Source: an uncultured Caryophanales bacterium (GTDB lineage Bacteria; Bacillota_I; Bacilli_A; RFN20; CAG-826). Taken from it: DNA of 64,000 nucleotides. Under the pieces are notes generated by a model that had not been told where the DNA came from, searched no databases, and saw nothing but the letters and a program-made list of their open reading frames with translations. Each line of letters begins with the position of its first letter. Position 1 is the stretch's first letter. Both the position numbers and the translations under genes were made by a program. Location of the stretch: the NCBI GenBank assembly GCA_946403545.1, contig CAMJAG010000002.1:1-64000 (forward strand), given 5' to 3'. This document shows positions 25,594-35,042 of the stretch, one piece after another.

Positions 25594-27075
25594 TTACTTA
25601 GTTCTAATGCGTTCTTCAGTTTGACCGTCGAATACGAAGATCTTTTGTGGTTTTATGCCAACTTTAGCTTCGCCAATGTTGACTTTGATAAGGGAATCGA
25701 TAATAACTTTTGCTTCAGCACCAACTAAATTAGGGTTTGTGCAAACAAGAGATAAATCTCTACCCATTGTAACGATTTGATTGACATTGAGTGTTAAAAC
25801 TCTGTCTTTTGCAGGAACATCTTCACCACATAAGAAACCTTCAGGTCTAATTGCAGCGAAAACTTTATATCCATCTTCGTAGTTAGCGAATGCTGGATCT
25901 GCAAAAATCTTTTCATTTCCGATATATAATGCACCCTTCTTGAGAGTAGCGGAGAATACATTGATTGGAGGTGTACCTAAGAATTTAGCAACGAATAAGT
26001 TTGCAGGATCGTTATAAACGTCTTGTGGATTACCACGTTGCATTTGAACACCGAGTTTCATAACGACGATATCGTCACAGATTGACATAGCTTCTTCTTG
26101 GTCGTGAGTAACGAAAATCGTTGTAATTCCTGTTTCTTTTTGGATTCTTCTAATTTCTTCACGTGTTTGTAAACGCAAACGAGCATCCAAGTTAGAAAGA
26201 GGTTCGTCGAGTAATAAAACTCTTGGTTTCTTAACCAAAGCACGAGCGATAGCGACACGTTGTTGTTGGCCACCGGACAATTCGCTTGGTTTTCTTAATA
26301 AATATTCATCAATTTGAACTAAACGAGATGTTTCTTGGACTAAAGCGTCGATTTCATCTTTGTTGAGTTTGCGTTTGACAGGAATAGTATTTCCTTCAGC
26401 ATTATGAATATAGAATTTTTCATCAACGCTGAAACCTTTCTTTTCTAAACCTGCGATGATAGCTTCATTTTCAGCAGTTAAATCTCTAACAGCGAGATCT
26501 CTTGCTTCATGTAATGTAGTTTCATCGTCGACATATTTGTATAAAATCTTAAAGATTTTTTCAGCAATTGAAGTAACGATATGATATTTGAAGACTAACT
26601 TTCTAGCAGTCATGTCTTTAGAATATTTGTCTTTGAATGAGCTTGTACGAATAATATGTGTAATATCGTCTAAGTCATTTTCAAGTAAATTGATTACTAA
26701 AGTATTGTCTTCAACTTTCTTTGCTTTTTTATTTGTGACAACGTTTAAGTTTGTTAATGGGAACTTAACGTTATCGTAAACAGTCATATGAGGATATAAA
26801 GCATAGTTTTGGAAAACTAAACCGATTTCTCTCTTTTCTGGAGTTAAATGTGTAACGTCATCATCACCGAACCAGATTTCACCATCAGTAGGTGCTTTTA
26901 ATCCAGCAATCATGTAAAGAGTGGTTGACTTACCACAACCAGAAGGACCTAAAAGACCAATAAGCTTTCCACTTTCAATATCCAAGTTTAAATCGGAAAC
27001 CGCAGTAGAATCAGGAATATTCTTCTTTGGATTTCCAGGGAAAACCTTAGTCAAATTTTTTAATTTGATTTCCAT
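25594..27075 (-). CDS. ABC transporter ATPase (UgpC/MalK-like) with a large insert
   Basis: 493 residues, against about 370 for MalK-type proteins. Order: Walker A GPSGCGKST (43-51), Q-loop FQNYALYPHMTVYDN (Gln89), an extra block of about 130 residues (110-240), then LSGGQQQR signature (266-273), Walker B VLLLDEP (286-292), FVTHDQEEA with the switch His, and a C-terminal regulatory OB-type domain. The insert is charged and helical (DDITHII...FKILYKYVDDE...HEARDLAVRDL) and lies where MalK has the short helical-subdomain loop. Long ATPases of the same type occur in mycoplasmas. It starts after CGGAGG and is translationally coupled to the permeases. Confidence 0.92.
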   Translation of the reverse strand: MEIKLKNLTKVFPGNPKKNIPDSTAVSDLNLDIESGKLIGLLGPSGCGKSTTLYMIAGLKAPTDGEIWFGDDDVTHLTPEKREIGLVFQNYALYPHMTVYDNVKFPLTNLNVVTNKKAKKVEDNTLVINLLENDLDDITHIIRTSSFKDKYSKDMTARKLVFKYHIVTSIAEKIFKILYKYVDDETTLHEARDLAVRDLTAENEAIIAGLEKKGFSVDEKFYIHNAEGNTIPVKRKLNKDEIDALVQETSRLVQIDEYLLRKPSELSGGQQQRVAIARALVKKPRVLLLDEPLSNLDARLRLQTREEIRRIQKETGITTIFVTHDQEEAMSICDDIVVMKLGVQMQRGNPQDVYNDPANLFVAKFLGTPPINVFSATLKKGALYIGNEKIFADPAFANYEDGYKVFAAIRPEGFLCGEDVPAKDRVLTLNVNQIVTMGRDLSLVCTNPNLVGAEAKVIIDSLIKVNIGEAKVGIKPQKIFVFDGQTEERIRTK

Positions 27076-27141
27076 ATGTTTGCCTCCGCAAAATTATTAT
27101 AAATTACCAGAAGTCTTTTTCATAGAAAAATATATAATATT
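27076..27141 (-). promoter_or_regulatory. Intergenic gap with possible internal promoter for the ABC importer
   Basis: Minus-strand TATAAT at 27096-27101 lies about 20 nt before the ATPase start and gives a leader with GGAGG. No good -35 is visible (TATGAA at 17 bp). It may allow separate expression of the importer within the larger unit; weak evidence. Confidence 0.3.
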
Positions 27142-28110
27142 TTATTTAATAATGAAATCTTTATTTTCTATGCTAACCTTTTCAAGATTGCTCTTACTAA
27201 ATTGTCTTTCACCTTCGTCCAAATAAATATGTTGGTTAGAAGTATCTACAAAGTAATCATTGAAAATGTAATTAGTTAATGATTGGTTTGTTTTAGTTAA
27301 AAACATCATTCCAATTGAGATAAAACTTGGAATTAAAAATGCCACGACATTGAGATAAACAAACACTAATAAATTGAATAAAGTTCTTAGAATGAATGTG
27401 AGTTTTTTAGGAGTTAGAGCATGGATATCTAGCAAACCAATTTTGCTTAATTTCATGCCGATAGTTGATCTTCCTCTCTTAAAGAGAGTTAGTGGCAATA
27501 AGAGGTAATATATAAGGTAGAAAAATGTTGCAGAAGAGATGATTTCCACCATTACTTTCCAGAAGTCAAAGCGGGTTAAATCAAAATACTTAGAATTGTA
27601 AAATAAATAACCTAAAGAATGATCATCGATTTCTGTCTTATAAAAATCTAAAAGATAAGCTGGTTGGACTTCATTCTCCACTACTTGGCCTTCTTTTTCT
27701 ATGAAAAGATGTACTCCTTCTGTTGTTGCTTTAAGCTTTCTTTCAGAATATTCAGTTAGGTGTTTTGTGTCCGTAAAGAAATCTGGATTAGCGTAAAATT
27801 CATCGATACAAGTGACTAAGAACTCCTTCTTTTCTTGAATTGATGTGAACTCGTTTGAATCATCTATATATTTAGTTACAACTTTGTTGTCCTTATATAA
27901 TTTTGATTCATTTCGAAGTGTTATTAACTGATTCTCTTTTGACTTGTACCAGCCTGAATTATTTACAATTGAGTTAATAACTGTGAAGAAAATAAGAGAA
28001 GTTAAAAGCCAAATAGATATGTCAAAAAAGTGCGACAAAACGCGTTTAGATAAAGGAGCTTTATCATAGACTACTTCTATCTTTTTTGATTCGTTATTCT
28101 GGCTTTCCAT
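27142..28110 (-). CDS. RDD-family membrane protein with a large outside loop (322 aa)
   Basis: Residues 20-50 read LSKRVLSHFFDISIWLLTS, the RDD-family start with Arg and Asp near TM1. TM1 (about 28-47) is followed by a polar ~140-residue loop (about 48-185) and then three TM segments (about 190-215, 250-270, 272-290); RSTIGMKLSKIGLLD between them is the second RDD landmark. Such a loop is unusual for RDD proteins. It overlaps the next RDD gene by 17 nt and lies between the 5'-nucleotidase and the ABC genes. Function unknown. Confidence 0.75.
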   Translation of the reverse strand: MESQNNESKKIEVVYDKAPLSKRVLSHFFDISIWLLTSLIFFTVINSIVNNSGWYKSKENQLITLRNESKLYKDNKVVTKYIDDSNEFTSIQEKKEFLVTCIDEFYANPDFFTDTKHLTEYSERKLKATTEGVHLFIEKEGQVVENEVQPAYLLDFYKTEIDDHSLGYLFYNSKYFDLTRFDFWKVMVEIISSATFFYLIYYLLLPLTLFKRGRSTIGMKLSKIGLLDIHALTPKKLTFILRTLFNLLVFVYLNVVAFLIPSFISIGMMFLTKTNQSLTNYIFNDYFVDTSNQHIYLDEGERQFSKSNLEKVSIENKDFIIK

Positions 28111-29422
28111 CTTCTTTAGGTGTTTCGTTATTTAATAATCTTTCGCCATCCACTACTGCGGTTTCAAAGTCTCTTGTATCTTTAACAACCATATTTGAAA
28201 TTAAGAGTGCTAGCGTTTGATTTTTCTTAGTAATAATTAAAATTATTATACTTGCAACAAGTAGGACTAATGAGAATATTTCAAATGTAAAGAAATTCAG
28301 TGGTCCCACTAGTGGCAGATTTAAAACTCCAATATATCCTGTGAAGAACAATGCTATAGCCATACTTGCCAAATAGACAAAGTAATTCACCACATGATAA
28401 AGAATAATATTAACAGGCTTAGGTGTCATTTCATCATTTCTTGCTAAAGCAAGATTCAATGTCTTTTGACATAAAGTAATGTATGATCCAGACATTGCTC
28501 TACCGATGAATAATACAGCGATATAGCCTACTGTATAAGCGATAATATATGCGACAAAACCAACCATCGCTAAAGCGTGATATGCAGAATAGAATTCTTT
28601 TTCAAATCCCTTATAAGTAACAGAATACTTTTCAACTTCATCAATACCCGTTTGAATACCATTCTTGTAGCAAGTTACAAGGTCAGTATACAAAGTATTA
28701 GCAGTCTCATTAGTAGCATCAGAATAAACAAGTTTATTTATAAGCGCTTGTGTGTTTTCTTTGTTTAAAACAGCGTAAATAGGGAGAGTATCCTTATAAG
28801 TTTGATATTCCTCTACATCTTCTTTAACAAAGTTATCTTTGAATCCTTCTTTAGAAGTATATCCAAATTTATTTTCATATGTACCTATAACTATGTTTTT
28901 AATATTTTCAGGGTTTTTTTCGATAGGTTTAATATCACGCCCATATGTAAAATCATTCAAGTTTTCTAAGTGATAAACAGCCCAGAAATATACGACATTA
29001 TTTAATGAATGTTTATCGTATTCATTTATGAATGTTTCTTCTACACTAACTTTGTGAGTTGTATCATAAGTAGAATCTTCTTTTTCTACTGGATACGCTA
29101 TGTCATAGACATATGCACTAGTTTTAACTAAAGAAACAACATAGTTTTTAGCATCCACCGCTACTTCTCTAGTCATTTGAGTTTCAGTATCATAATGCAT
29201 TAAGTGAGTTCTATTAATAAACTTCTTTGCATCTACTGTAACTGTGTTATACTTTTCAACGTTTTGAGTGGATACAGGTAATTTAGAACCACCTAAAAGA
29301 GTTAAATAGAATATTAATAAAGAGGATATAAAAACCAGACCAAAATCTAAAGCCATTGAAATAAAGACTCTAGTTTTCTTAGCAATTACATTGTTTTTAT
29401 ATTTACTTACTGTCTCAATCAT
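28094..29422 (-). CDS. RDD-like membrane protein with a large outside loop (442 aa)
   Basis: Paralogous in layout to the following gene: a cytoplasmic start, TM1 about 22-43 (MALDFGLVFISSLLIFYL carries the Arg/Asp landmark), a ~220-residue polar loop (about 50-275), then four to five TM segments and a charged tail. The loop is Asp/Lys/Thr-rich without a recognisable domain. It overlaps the 5'-nucleotidase stop by 1 nt (TAATG) and the next gene by 17 nt, so all three are co-translated. Two loop-bearing RDD proteins side by side suggest a complex at the membrane surface. Confidence 0.7.
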   Translation of the reverse strand: MIETVSKYKNNVIAKKTRVFISMALDFGLVFISSLLIFYLTLLGGSKLPVSTQNVEKYNTVTVDAKKFINRTHLMHYDTETQMTREVAVDAKNYVVSLVKTSAYVYDIAYPVEKEDSTYDTTHKVSVEETFINEYDKHSLNNVVYFWAVYHLENLNDFTYGRDIKPIEKNPENIKNIVIGTYENKFGYTSKEGFKDNFVKEDVEEYQTYKDTLPIYAVLNKENTQALINKLVYSDATNETANTLYTDLVTCYKNGIQTGIDEVEKYSVTYKGFEKEFYSAYHALAMVGFVAYIIAYTVGYIAVLFIGRAMSGSYITLCQKTLNLALARNDEMTPKPVNIILYHVVNYFVYLASMAIALFFTGYIGVLNLPLVGPLNFFTFEIFSLVLLVASIIILIITKKNQTLALLISNMVVKDTRDFETAVVDGERLLNNETPKEDGKPE

Positions 29423-31563
29423 TAGATATCAATTGCCTCGTTACTTTGTAAAAATCTAATTAACGCTAATTTAGCGGTGTAATCATCGTATTGTATATAA
29501 GATGTGTATTGACTAGAGTTGCTAGTCTTACCAGCGATATATGAAATTGTAACACAATTTGTGTATCCATCAGTATATATAGGTTCACATAACTCCCAAG
29601 AAGGGTTACTTGAACTTCTAATCCTGCTTACATTTCGAGAATTACATTTCTCTAGACATAATGGATTATCAAACGGAGTAGTTTTAATCAAATCTCGATA
29701 AGTAAAATCACCTTGAGGAATATAATCCACTCTTACTCCACCAGTATTATGAGATGCAATATAAACTGTTTTATTATCAAACAAATCAGGATTGTCATTA
29801 ACAAACCATACCATCGCTTGGCAAATTACTAAAGTAAATTGATTTTTGCTATAACCTTGATCAAATGTTCTTAACACTGAATCTGGGTCTGCAAGGAATT
29901 CATCTTTATATTTTTCTACTAAATCAGTGATTTCTTTATCTTCAGTTCTGCAATTGTTAACTGCATTAAGAACTTCTACTGTTCCAGTAGCACTATAGGA
30001 AATACCATCTTCACTTGTTAATTCAAATGTCATATGACCAATATTTTCACCATTACAACCAGTTTCCATATATGGAACTTCATTGCAATATCCTTGCTTT
30101 TTGTAGTGGTCATGCGCAAACATCATGCCATCAACATATCTAGCACCAGTTTGTGTATCAATTTGAGTTAAATCATAGTAGCTTGTGCCATATCCATCAT
30201 CACCATTATTAAGCCCTTCATCATGACCAACAGAAAGAATTAGATCACAGTTATAGGACAATCTAAGGGTTCTAGAATACTCTTTAATATAATTAAATGG
30301 TGAAGGGAAATAAAAATCACTACCATATTGAGCATCAATACTACTACCCATATCCGCTCTTGCATAACCAACAATACCAATTTTAAGACCATCTCTTTCA
30401 ATAACGGTAAATGGTTCTAACCAATCAGGACGAGTAGTTTTATCGTTAGCGTAGAATGTATTACAAGAAAGTAATGGGAAATCCATCATTTCTTGGTTAG
30501 ATATAATCTTGTCTTCACCCCAGTCAAATTCATGGTTACCTAATGTCATTGCATCAAAACCAATGATGTTCATAGCATCTACCATAATATGGCCACGTGT
30601 ATCATTACTTTCAACCCCACCTTGGAACATATCTCCACCAGAAAGAATGATAGCATTTTCATCTTCATCTGCTTTCTTATCTTTAAGATAAGATGAGATA
30701 TAAGCCATACCAGCTTCACCATCATCAGTGTTTCTAATAAATGATCCATGTGTGTCGTTTACATAGTAAACATTAATTGTTTTATCATTTCCGGTTTGTC
30801 CACCAGAATTCTTTTCAACTTTAATGTCAAAACTAATTGAAGCGTAACCCTCTACTCTAACTTCAACAGGAATTGTTCCTGAATACTTTAAAATATCACC
30901 ATCTTTAATTGAAAGAGTGTACGCTAAATCAGTTTTGCCTTTATTATCTCCTACTGAAAGACCAGTAGAATCAAATGCATCTCCTACTTTATAAGTGGTT
31001 TTATTAGGAAGATGATTAATGACTAATTCAAGATCCTTTTCTACCACTACTTTAAATGATGTAGCGGAATATCCTTCTTTTGTAACATTAATTGTCTTTT
31101 CACCAATAGAAGTAAATGCATCGCCAACTCTGTAAGAGAGATTATAATCTTTAACTTCTTCTCCACCATCACTAGTGATGATTAGTCCATCAACAGTGAA
31201 GTATTCGCCTAATTTATATGTTGTTTTGTTAGGCATTTGTGCTACTTTGAGCACTGGCATCTTTTTAATTTCAATCTTAAAAGAAGCAGGTTTATAGTCT
31301 TCTTTCGTAAGTTCAACTTTTCTAATTCCTTCTTTTTTAAGAATTGTGCCTCTAGAAATAGAACAATCATAGTCTTCTACTTCCACACCATCTTTATCTA
31401 CAACCACTAAACCATCAGTGGAAAACATTTCGTTTACGTTATATACGACTTTATCTGGTTGTTTGTTAATAATTAAAGTATTCGAAAAACGAGTGTTATT
31501 ACATCCAGATAAAGGAAGTAATATTGAGATTATTAAACATTTAAAAAATTGTTTAATCTTCAT
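29422..31563 (-). CDS. Surface 5'-nucleotidase lipoprotein with three Ig-like (Big_3-type) repeats
   Basis: 713 residues. Signal peptide ends at lipobox LSGC (Cys 21). Three tandem repeats (about 30-100, 105-175, 180-250), each with a TYK(V/L)G(D/E)xF..(D/S)GL pattern, match bacterial Ig-like group 3. From about 262 the UshA-type calcineurin-like phosphatase begins: NDTHG, SGGDMFQGG, LGNHEFDWGE, SVGHDEG and FAHDH supply the metal ligands; the 5'-nucleotidase C-terminal domain follows (about 540-700). It would dephosphorylate nucleotides to nucleosides outside the cell. First gene of the locus; no Shine-Dalgarno before the ATG at 31563. Confidence 0.9.
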   Translation of the reverse strand: MKIKQFFKCLIISILLPLSGCNNTRFSNTLIINKQPDKVVYNVNEMFSTDGLVVVDKDGVEVEDYDCSISRGTILKKEGIRKVELTKEDYKPASFKIEIKKMPVLKVAQMPNKTTYKLGEYFTVDGLIITSDGGEEVKDYNLSYRVGDAFTSIGEKTINVTKEGYSATSFKVVVEKDLELVINHLPNKTTYKVGDAFDSTGLSVGDNKGKTDLAYTLSIKDGDILKYSGTIPVEVRVEGYASISFDIKVEKNSGGQTGNDKTINVYYVNDTHGSFIRNTDDGEAGMAYISSYLKDKKADEDENAIILSGGDMFQGGVESNDTRGHIMVDAMNIIGFDAMTLGNHEFDWGEDKIISNQEMMDFPLLSCNTFYANDKTTRPDWLEPFTVIERDGLKIGIVGYARADMGSSIDAQYGSDFYFPSPFNYIKEYSRTLRLSYNCDLILSVGHDEGLNNGDDGYGTSYYDLTQIDTQTGARYVDGMMFAHDHYKKQGYCNEVPYMETGCNGENIGHMTFELTSEDGISYSATGTVEVLNAVNNCRTEDKEITDLVEKYKDEFLADPDSVLRTFDQGYSKNQFTLVICQAMVWFVNDNPDLFDNKTVYIASHNTGGVRVDYIPQGDFTYRDLIKTTPFDNPLCLEKCNSRNVSRIRSSSNPSWELCEPIYTDGYTNCVTISYIAGKTSNSSQYTSYIQYDDYTAKLALIRFLQSNEAIDI

Positions 31564-31572
31564 AGTAAAAGT

Positions 31573-31578
31573 ATTTTA
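31573..31578 (-). promoter_or_regulatory. Candidate -10 box of the 5'-nucleotidase, leaderless
   Basis: Minus-strand TAAAAT, preceded by TTG, ends 9 nt upstream of the ATG; transcription would start almost at the start codon, and no ribosome site fits between. The -35 is not clear. It overlaps the tail of the tuf terminator. Confidence 0.35.
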
Positions 31579-31586
31579 CAAGAAAA

Positions 31587-31625
31587 GAATAAAAAAATAA
31601 AGGACTACGCTTTCGAGTAGTCCTT
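31587..31625 (-). terminator. Terminator after tuf
   Basis: AAGGACTAC (31600-31608) and GTAGTCCTT (31617-31625) pair perfectly; on the minus strand TTATTTTTTTATTC follows. It isolates the str operon from the 5'-nucleotidase locus. Confidence 0.88.
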
Positions 31626-31652
31626 ATATTTTGAATTAATCTCTTAACAAAA

Positions 31653-32837
31653 TTATTTGAGAATTTCGTTAACTGTACCAGCACCAACTGTACGGCCACC
31701 TTCACGGATGGAGAATTTTGTACCTTTTTCCATAGCGATTGGGTGAATGAGTTCAACTGTTAATTCAACGTTATCACCAGGCATAACCATGTCAACACCT
31801 GCAGGAAGTGTAATGACACCAGTGACGTCTGTTGTACGGAAGTAGAATTGTGGTCTGTAGTTGCTTAAGAAAGCTGTATGACGGCCACCTTCTGCTGCTG
31901 TTAAAACGTAAACTGAACCTTTGAAGAGTTTGTGTGGAGTAACTGTTCCAGGTTTTGCTAAGACTTGACCACGTTGGACTTGGTCACGGTTGATACCTCT
32001 TAAGAGGACACCAACGTTGTCACCAGATGTGACGTAATCACATGTCTTACGGAATGATTCAAGACCTGTAATAACAGATGTTTGAGTATCACGGATACCA
32101 ACGATTTCGACGTTGTCACCTAATTTAGCTGTACCACGTTCGACACGGCCTGTAACGACTGTACCACGACCAGAAATTGTCATAACGTCTTCGATAGCTA
32201 ATAAGAATGGTTTGTCTGTTTCTCTAGCTGGAGCTGGGATGTAAGAATCACATGCATCCATGAGTTCGAGAATGTGTTGTTGTTCAGCTGGGTCACCATC
32301 AAGAGCTTTTCTTGCGGAACCACGGATAACTGGGACTTCGTCACCAGGGAAACCATAGCTGTTTAATAAGTCACGAACATCCATTTCGACTAAGTCTAAT
32401 AATTCTGGATCATCGACTAAGTCTGTTTTGTTGATAAAGACAACAATGTATGGAACACCAACTTGACGAGCAAGAAGGATGTGTTCACGTGTTTGTGGCA
32501 TAACGCCGTCTGTACCTGCAACAACGAGGATAGCACCATCCATTTGTGCAGCACCAGTAATCATGTTCTTAACATAGTCAGCGTGGCCTGGGCAGTCAAC
32601 GTGAGCATAGTGTCTTTTAGCAGTTTGATATTCAATGTGTGCAGTATTAATTGTAATACCACGAGCTTTTTCTTCAGGTGCTGAGTCGATTTGGTCATAA
32701 GCTGTAGCGACTGCGCCACCTTGTTTAGCTAAGACAGATGTAATAGCAGCAGTTAATGTTGTTTTACCGTGGTCGACGTGACCGATTGTACCAATATTAA
32801 CGTGTTCTTTGGATCTGTCAAATTGTTGTTTTGCCAT
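31653..32837 (-). CDS. tuf: Elongation factor Tu
   Basis: GTPase that carries aminoacyl-tRNA to the ribosome. The 394-residue length is standard. G1 GHVDHGKTTL, G3 DCPGHADY, G4 NKTDLVDD-like, and domain 2/3 hallmarks (GRGTVVTGRVERG, VGAGTVNEILK at the end) are intact. It has its own promoter (32888-32916), AAAGGAG ribosome site and terminator, in addition to reading through from rpsL-rpsG-fusA. Confidence 0.98.
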   Translation of the reverse strand: MAKQQFDRSKEHVNIGTIGHVDHGKTTLTAAITSVLAKQGGAVATAYDQIDSAPEEKARGITINTAHIEYQTAKRHYAHVDCPGHADYVKNMITGAAQMDGAILVVAGTDGVMPQTREHILLARQVGVPYIVVFINKTDLVDDPELLDLVEMDVRDLLNSYGFPGDEVPVIRGSARKALDGDPAEQQHILELMDACDSYIPAPARETDKPFLLAIEDVMTISGRGTVVTGRVERGTAKLGDNVEIVGIRDTQTSVITGLESFRKTCDYVTSGDNVGVLLRGINRDQVQRGQVLAKPGTVTPHKLFKGSVYVLTAAEGGRHTAFLSNYRPQFYFRTTDVTGVITLPAGVDMVMPGDNVELTVELIHPIAMEKGTKFSIREGGRTVGAGTVNEILK

Positions 32838-32887
32838 ATAATTGAAATCTCCTTTCGATCGTATAATGCAAACTTTGCAACGAAATC

Positions 32888-32916
32888 ATAATATAGCATT
32901 TAATTTTAATGTGCAA
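32888..32916 (-). promoter_or_regulatory. tuf promoter
   Basis: Minus-strand TTGCAC (32911-32916) and TATTAT (32888-32893), 17-bp spacer, in the fusA-tuf gap. Just upstream ACCTAT-gaa-ATAGGT forms a small hairpin without a T-run, perhaps a weak attenuator for transcription arriving from fusA. Confidence 0.65.
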
Positions 32917-32942
32917 CACCTATTTCATAGGTATTACTTCGA

Positions 32943-35024
32943 TTATTTGCCGGTGTTAACTCCAGCTTTCTTAAGAATTTCATCTTGAATGAATCTTGGT
33001 GTTTCGCCATATCTATCGAATTGCATGACGTAGTTACCACGACCTTGAGTCATACTTCTTAAGTCAGTAACATAGCCGAACATTTCACTAAGTGGAACTT
33101 CAGCTTCAATAATTTTTGCATTAGCTCTTTGAGATTCGCCTGTAACTTGACCTCTTCTACGAGCGATATCACCAACGACATCACCATAGTATTGATCAGG
33201 AACTGTAACTTCAATTTTCATGATTGGTTCAAGAATAACTGGTTTACATTTCTTAGCAGCTTCTTTTAAAGCCATGCTTGCTGCGATCTTGTATGCAGCT
33301 TCAGAGGAGTCAACATCGTGATAGCTACCATCGAATAATGTAGCTTTCACATCCACTACTGGGAATCCAGCAATCATACCTCTGCCTAATGCATCGACTA
33401 AGCCATCTTGAGTTGGTTTAATGTATTCTCTTGGAACACTACCACCGACGACAGCGTCGACGAATTCGAATCCCTTGCCTTCGTTTGGTTCGAATTTGAT
33501 CCAAACGTGACCGTATTGACCACGACCACCGGATTGTTTGATGTACTTACCTTCGCAGTCGCCTGCTTCTTTAATTGTTTCTCTGTATTCGACTTGTGGA
33601 GCACCAACGTTAACTTGAACGTTAAATTCTCTTCTCATACGGTCAACAATAATGTCGAGGTGGAGTTCACCAACACCAGCGATAAGTGTTTGGCCTGTTT
33701 CAGCGTTTGTTCTAACGCGGAATGTAGGGTCTTCTTCTGCTAACTTTTGAAGAGCAATATTCATCTTTTCTTGGTCAGCTTTTGTTTTAGGTTCAACTGC
33801 TTCTTCAATAACAGGAGCAGGGAATTCCATTTTTTCAAGAACGACTTCATTCTTTTCATCACATAATGTATCGCCTGTGATAGTTTGTTTTAAACCAACG
33901 ACAGCACCGATATCACCAGCGTGTAATTCTTCAACTTCTTGACGGTGGTTAGAGTGCATTAAGACAACACGTCCAATTCTTTCTTTAACACCTTTTGTGG
34001 AGTTGATGACATAGGAGCCACTCTTTAATACACCAGAGTAAACTCTGACGTATGCTAATCTACCAATGAATGGGTCAGTAGCAATCTTGAATGCTAATGC
34101 TGCTAATGGAGCGGAGTCATCTGGTGTACAAGTGACATCGTTACCATTTTCATCAGTACCTTTAGCAGGTGGAATATCTAATGGACTTGGGAGGTAGTCA
34201 ACGACACCATCAAGTAACATTTGGATATTCTTATTCTTGTAAGCGGAACCGCAGAAGACTGGGTGGAATTCACCAGTTAAAACTGCTTTACGAATACAAG
34301 CTTTTGTTTGTTCAATTGTTGGTTCTTGACCTTCAAGGACCATCATTAAGATTTCTTCATCGAAATTGGATAAAGCTTCGAATAATTTTTCTCTTAATTC
34401 TAAGACTTTAGCCTTGTATTCTTCTGGAATTTCGATTTCTTGTGGATCATCATGAACATCACTTGTGTAAACATAAGCTTTTTGTTCAATGATATCGATA
34501 CAACCTTTAAGTGTTGATTCAATGCCGATTGGGTATTGAACTGCAGCTGCATTAGCACCTAAACGTTCATGTAAAGAACGAACACACATTTCAAAGTCAG
34601 CACCGATAGCATCTAACTTGTTAACGAAGACAATTCTAGGGACACCGTATTTGCTACCTTGTCTCCAAACTGTTTCTGTTTGTGGTTCGACACCGTTTTT
34701 ACCATCAAGAACTGTAACAGCACCATCAAGAACACGTAATGAACGTTCAACTTCAACTGTGAAGTCGACGTGTCCAGGAGTGTCGATGATGTTGATTCTA
34801 TTACCTTTCCAGCATGCTGTTGTAGCAGCGGAAGTAATTGTAATACCTCTTTCTTGTTCTTGAGCCATCCAGTCCATAGTAGCGCTACCTTCGTGAGTTT
34901 CGCCAATCTTATGGATTTTTCCGGTGAAGTATAAGATACGTTCAGTAGTAGTTGTTTTACCAGCATCAATGTGAGCCATGATGCCGATATTTCGTGTATG
35001 AGCTAAGTCAAATTCACGTGCCAT
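32943..35024 (-). CDS. fusA: Elongation factor G
   Basis: Ribosome translocase GTPase, 693 residues. G1 AHIDAGKTTTTER, switch II DTPGHVDFT, NKLDAIGADF and the C-terminal FGYVTDLRSMTQGRG region confirm the family. Gene order rpsG-fusA-tuf is the conserved str operon. Confidence 0.98.
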   Translation of the reverse strand: MAREFDLAHTRNIGIMAHIDAGKTTTTERILYFTGKIHKIGETHEGSATMDWMAQEQERGITITSAATTACWKGNRINIIDTPGHVDFTVEVERSLRVLDGAVTVLDGKNGVEPQTETVWRQGSKYGVPRIVFVNKLDAIGADFEMCVRSLHERLGANAAAVQYPIGIESTLKGCIDIIEQKAYVYTSDVHDDPQEIEIPEEYKAKVLELREKLFEALSNFDEEILMMVLEGQEPTIEQTKACIRKAVLTGEFHPVFCGSAYKNKNIQMLLDGVVDYLPSPLDIPPAKGTDENGNDVTCTPDDSAPLAALAFKIATDPFIGRLAYVRVYSGVLKSGSYVINSTKGVKERIGRVVLMHSNHRQEVEELHAGDIGAVVGLKQTITGDTLCDEKNEVVLEKMEFPAPVIEEAVEPKTKADQEKMNIALQKLAEEDPTFRVRTNAETGQTLIAGVGELHLDIIVDRMRREFNVQVNVGAPQVEYRETIKEAGDCEGKYIKQSGGRGQYGHVWIKFEPNEGKGFEFVDAVVGGSVPREYIKPTQDGLVDALGRGMIAGFPVVDVKATLFDGSYHDVDSSEAAYKIAASMALKEAAKKCKPVILEPIMKIEVTVPDQYYGDVVGDIARRRGQVTGESQRANAKIIEAEVPLSEMFGYVTDLRSMTQGRGNYVMQFDRYGETPRFIQDEILKKAGVNTGK

Positions 35025-35042
35025 TTCAACAACCCTCCTGAA

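Noticed and set aside
34169..34411. Plus-strand reading frames within fusA, rpoB, rpoC, nifJ and the GH3 genes
   Set aside because: They are shadows of well-supported minus-strand genes, without ribosome sites or domains.
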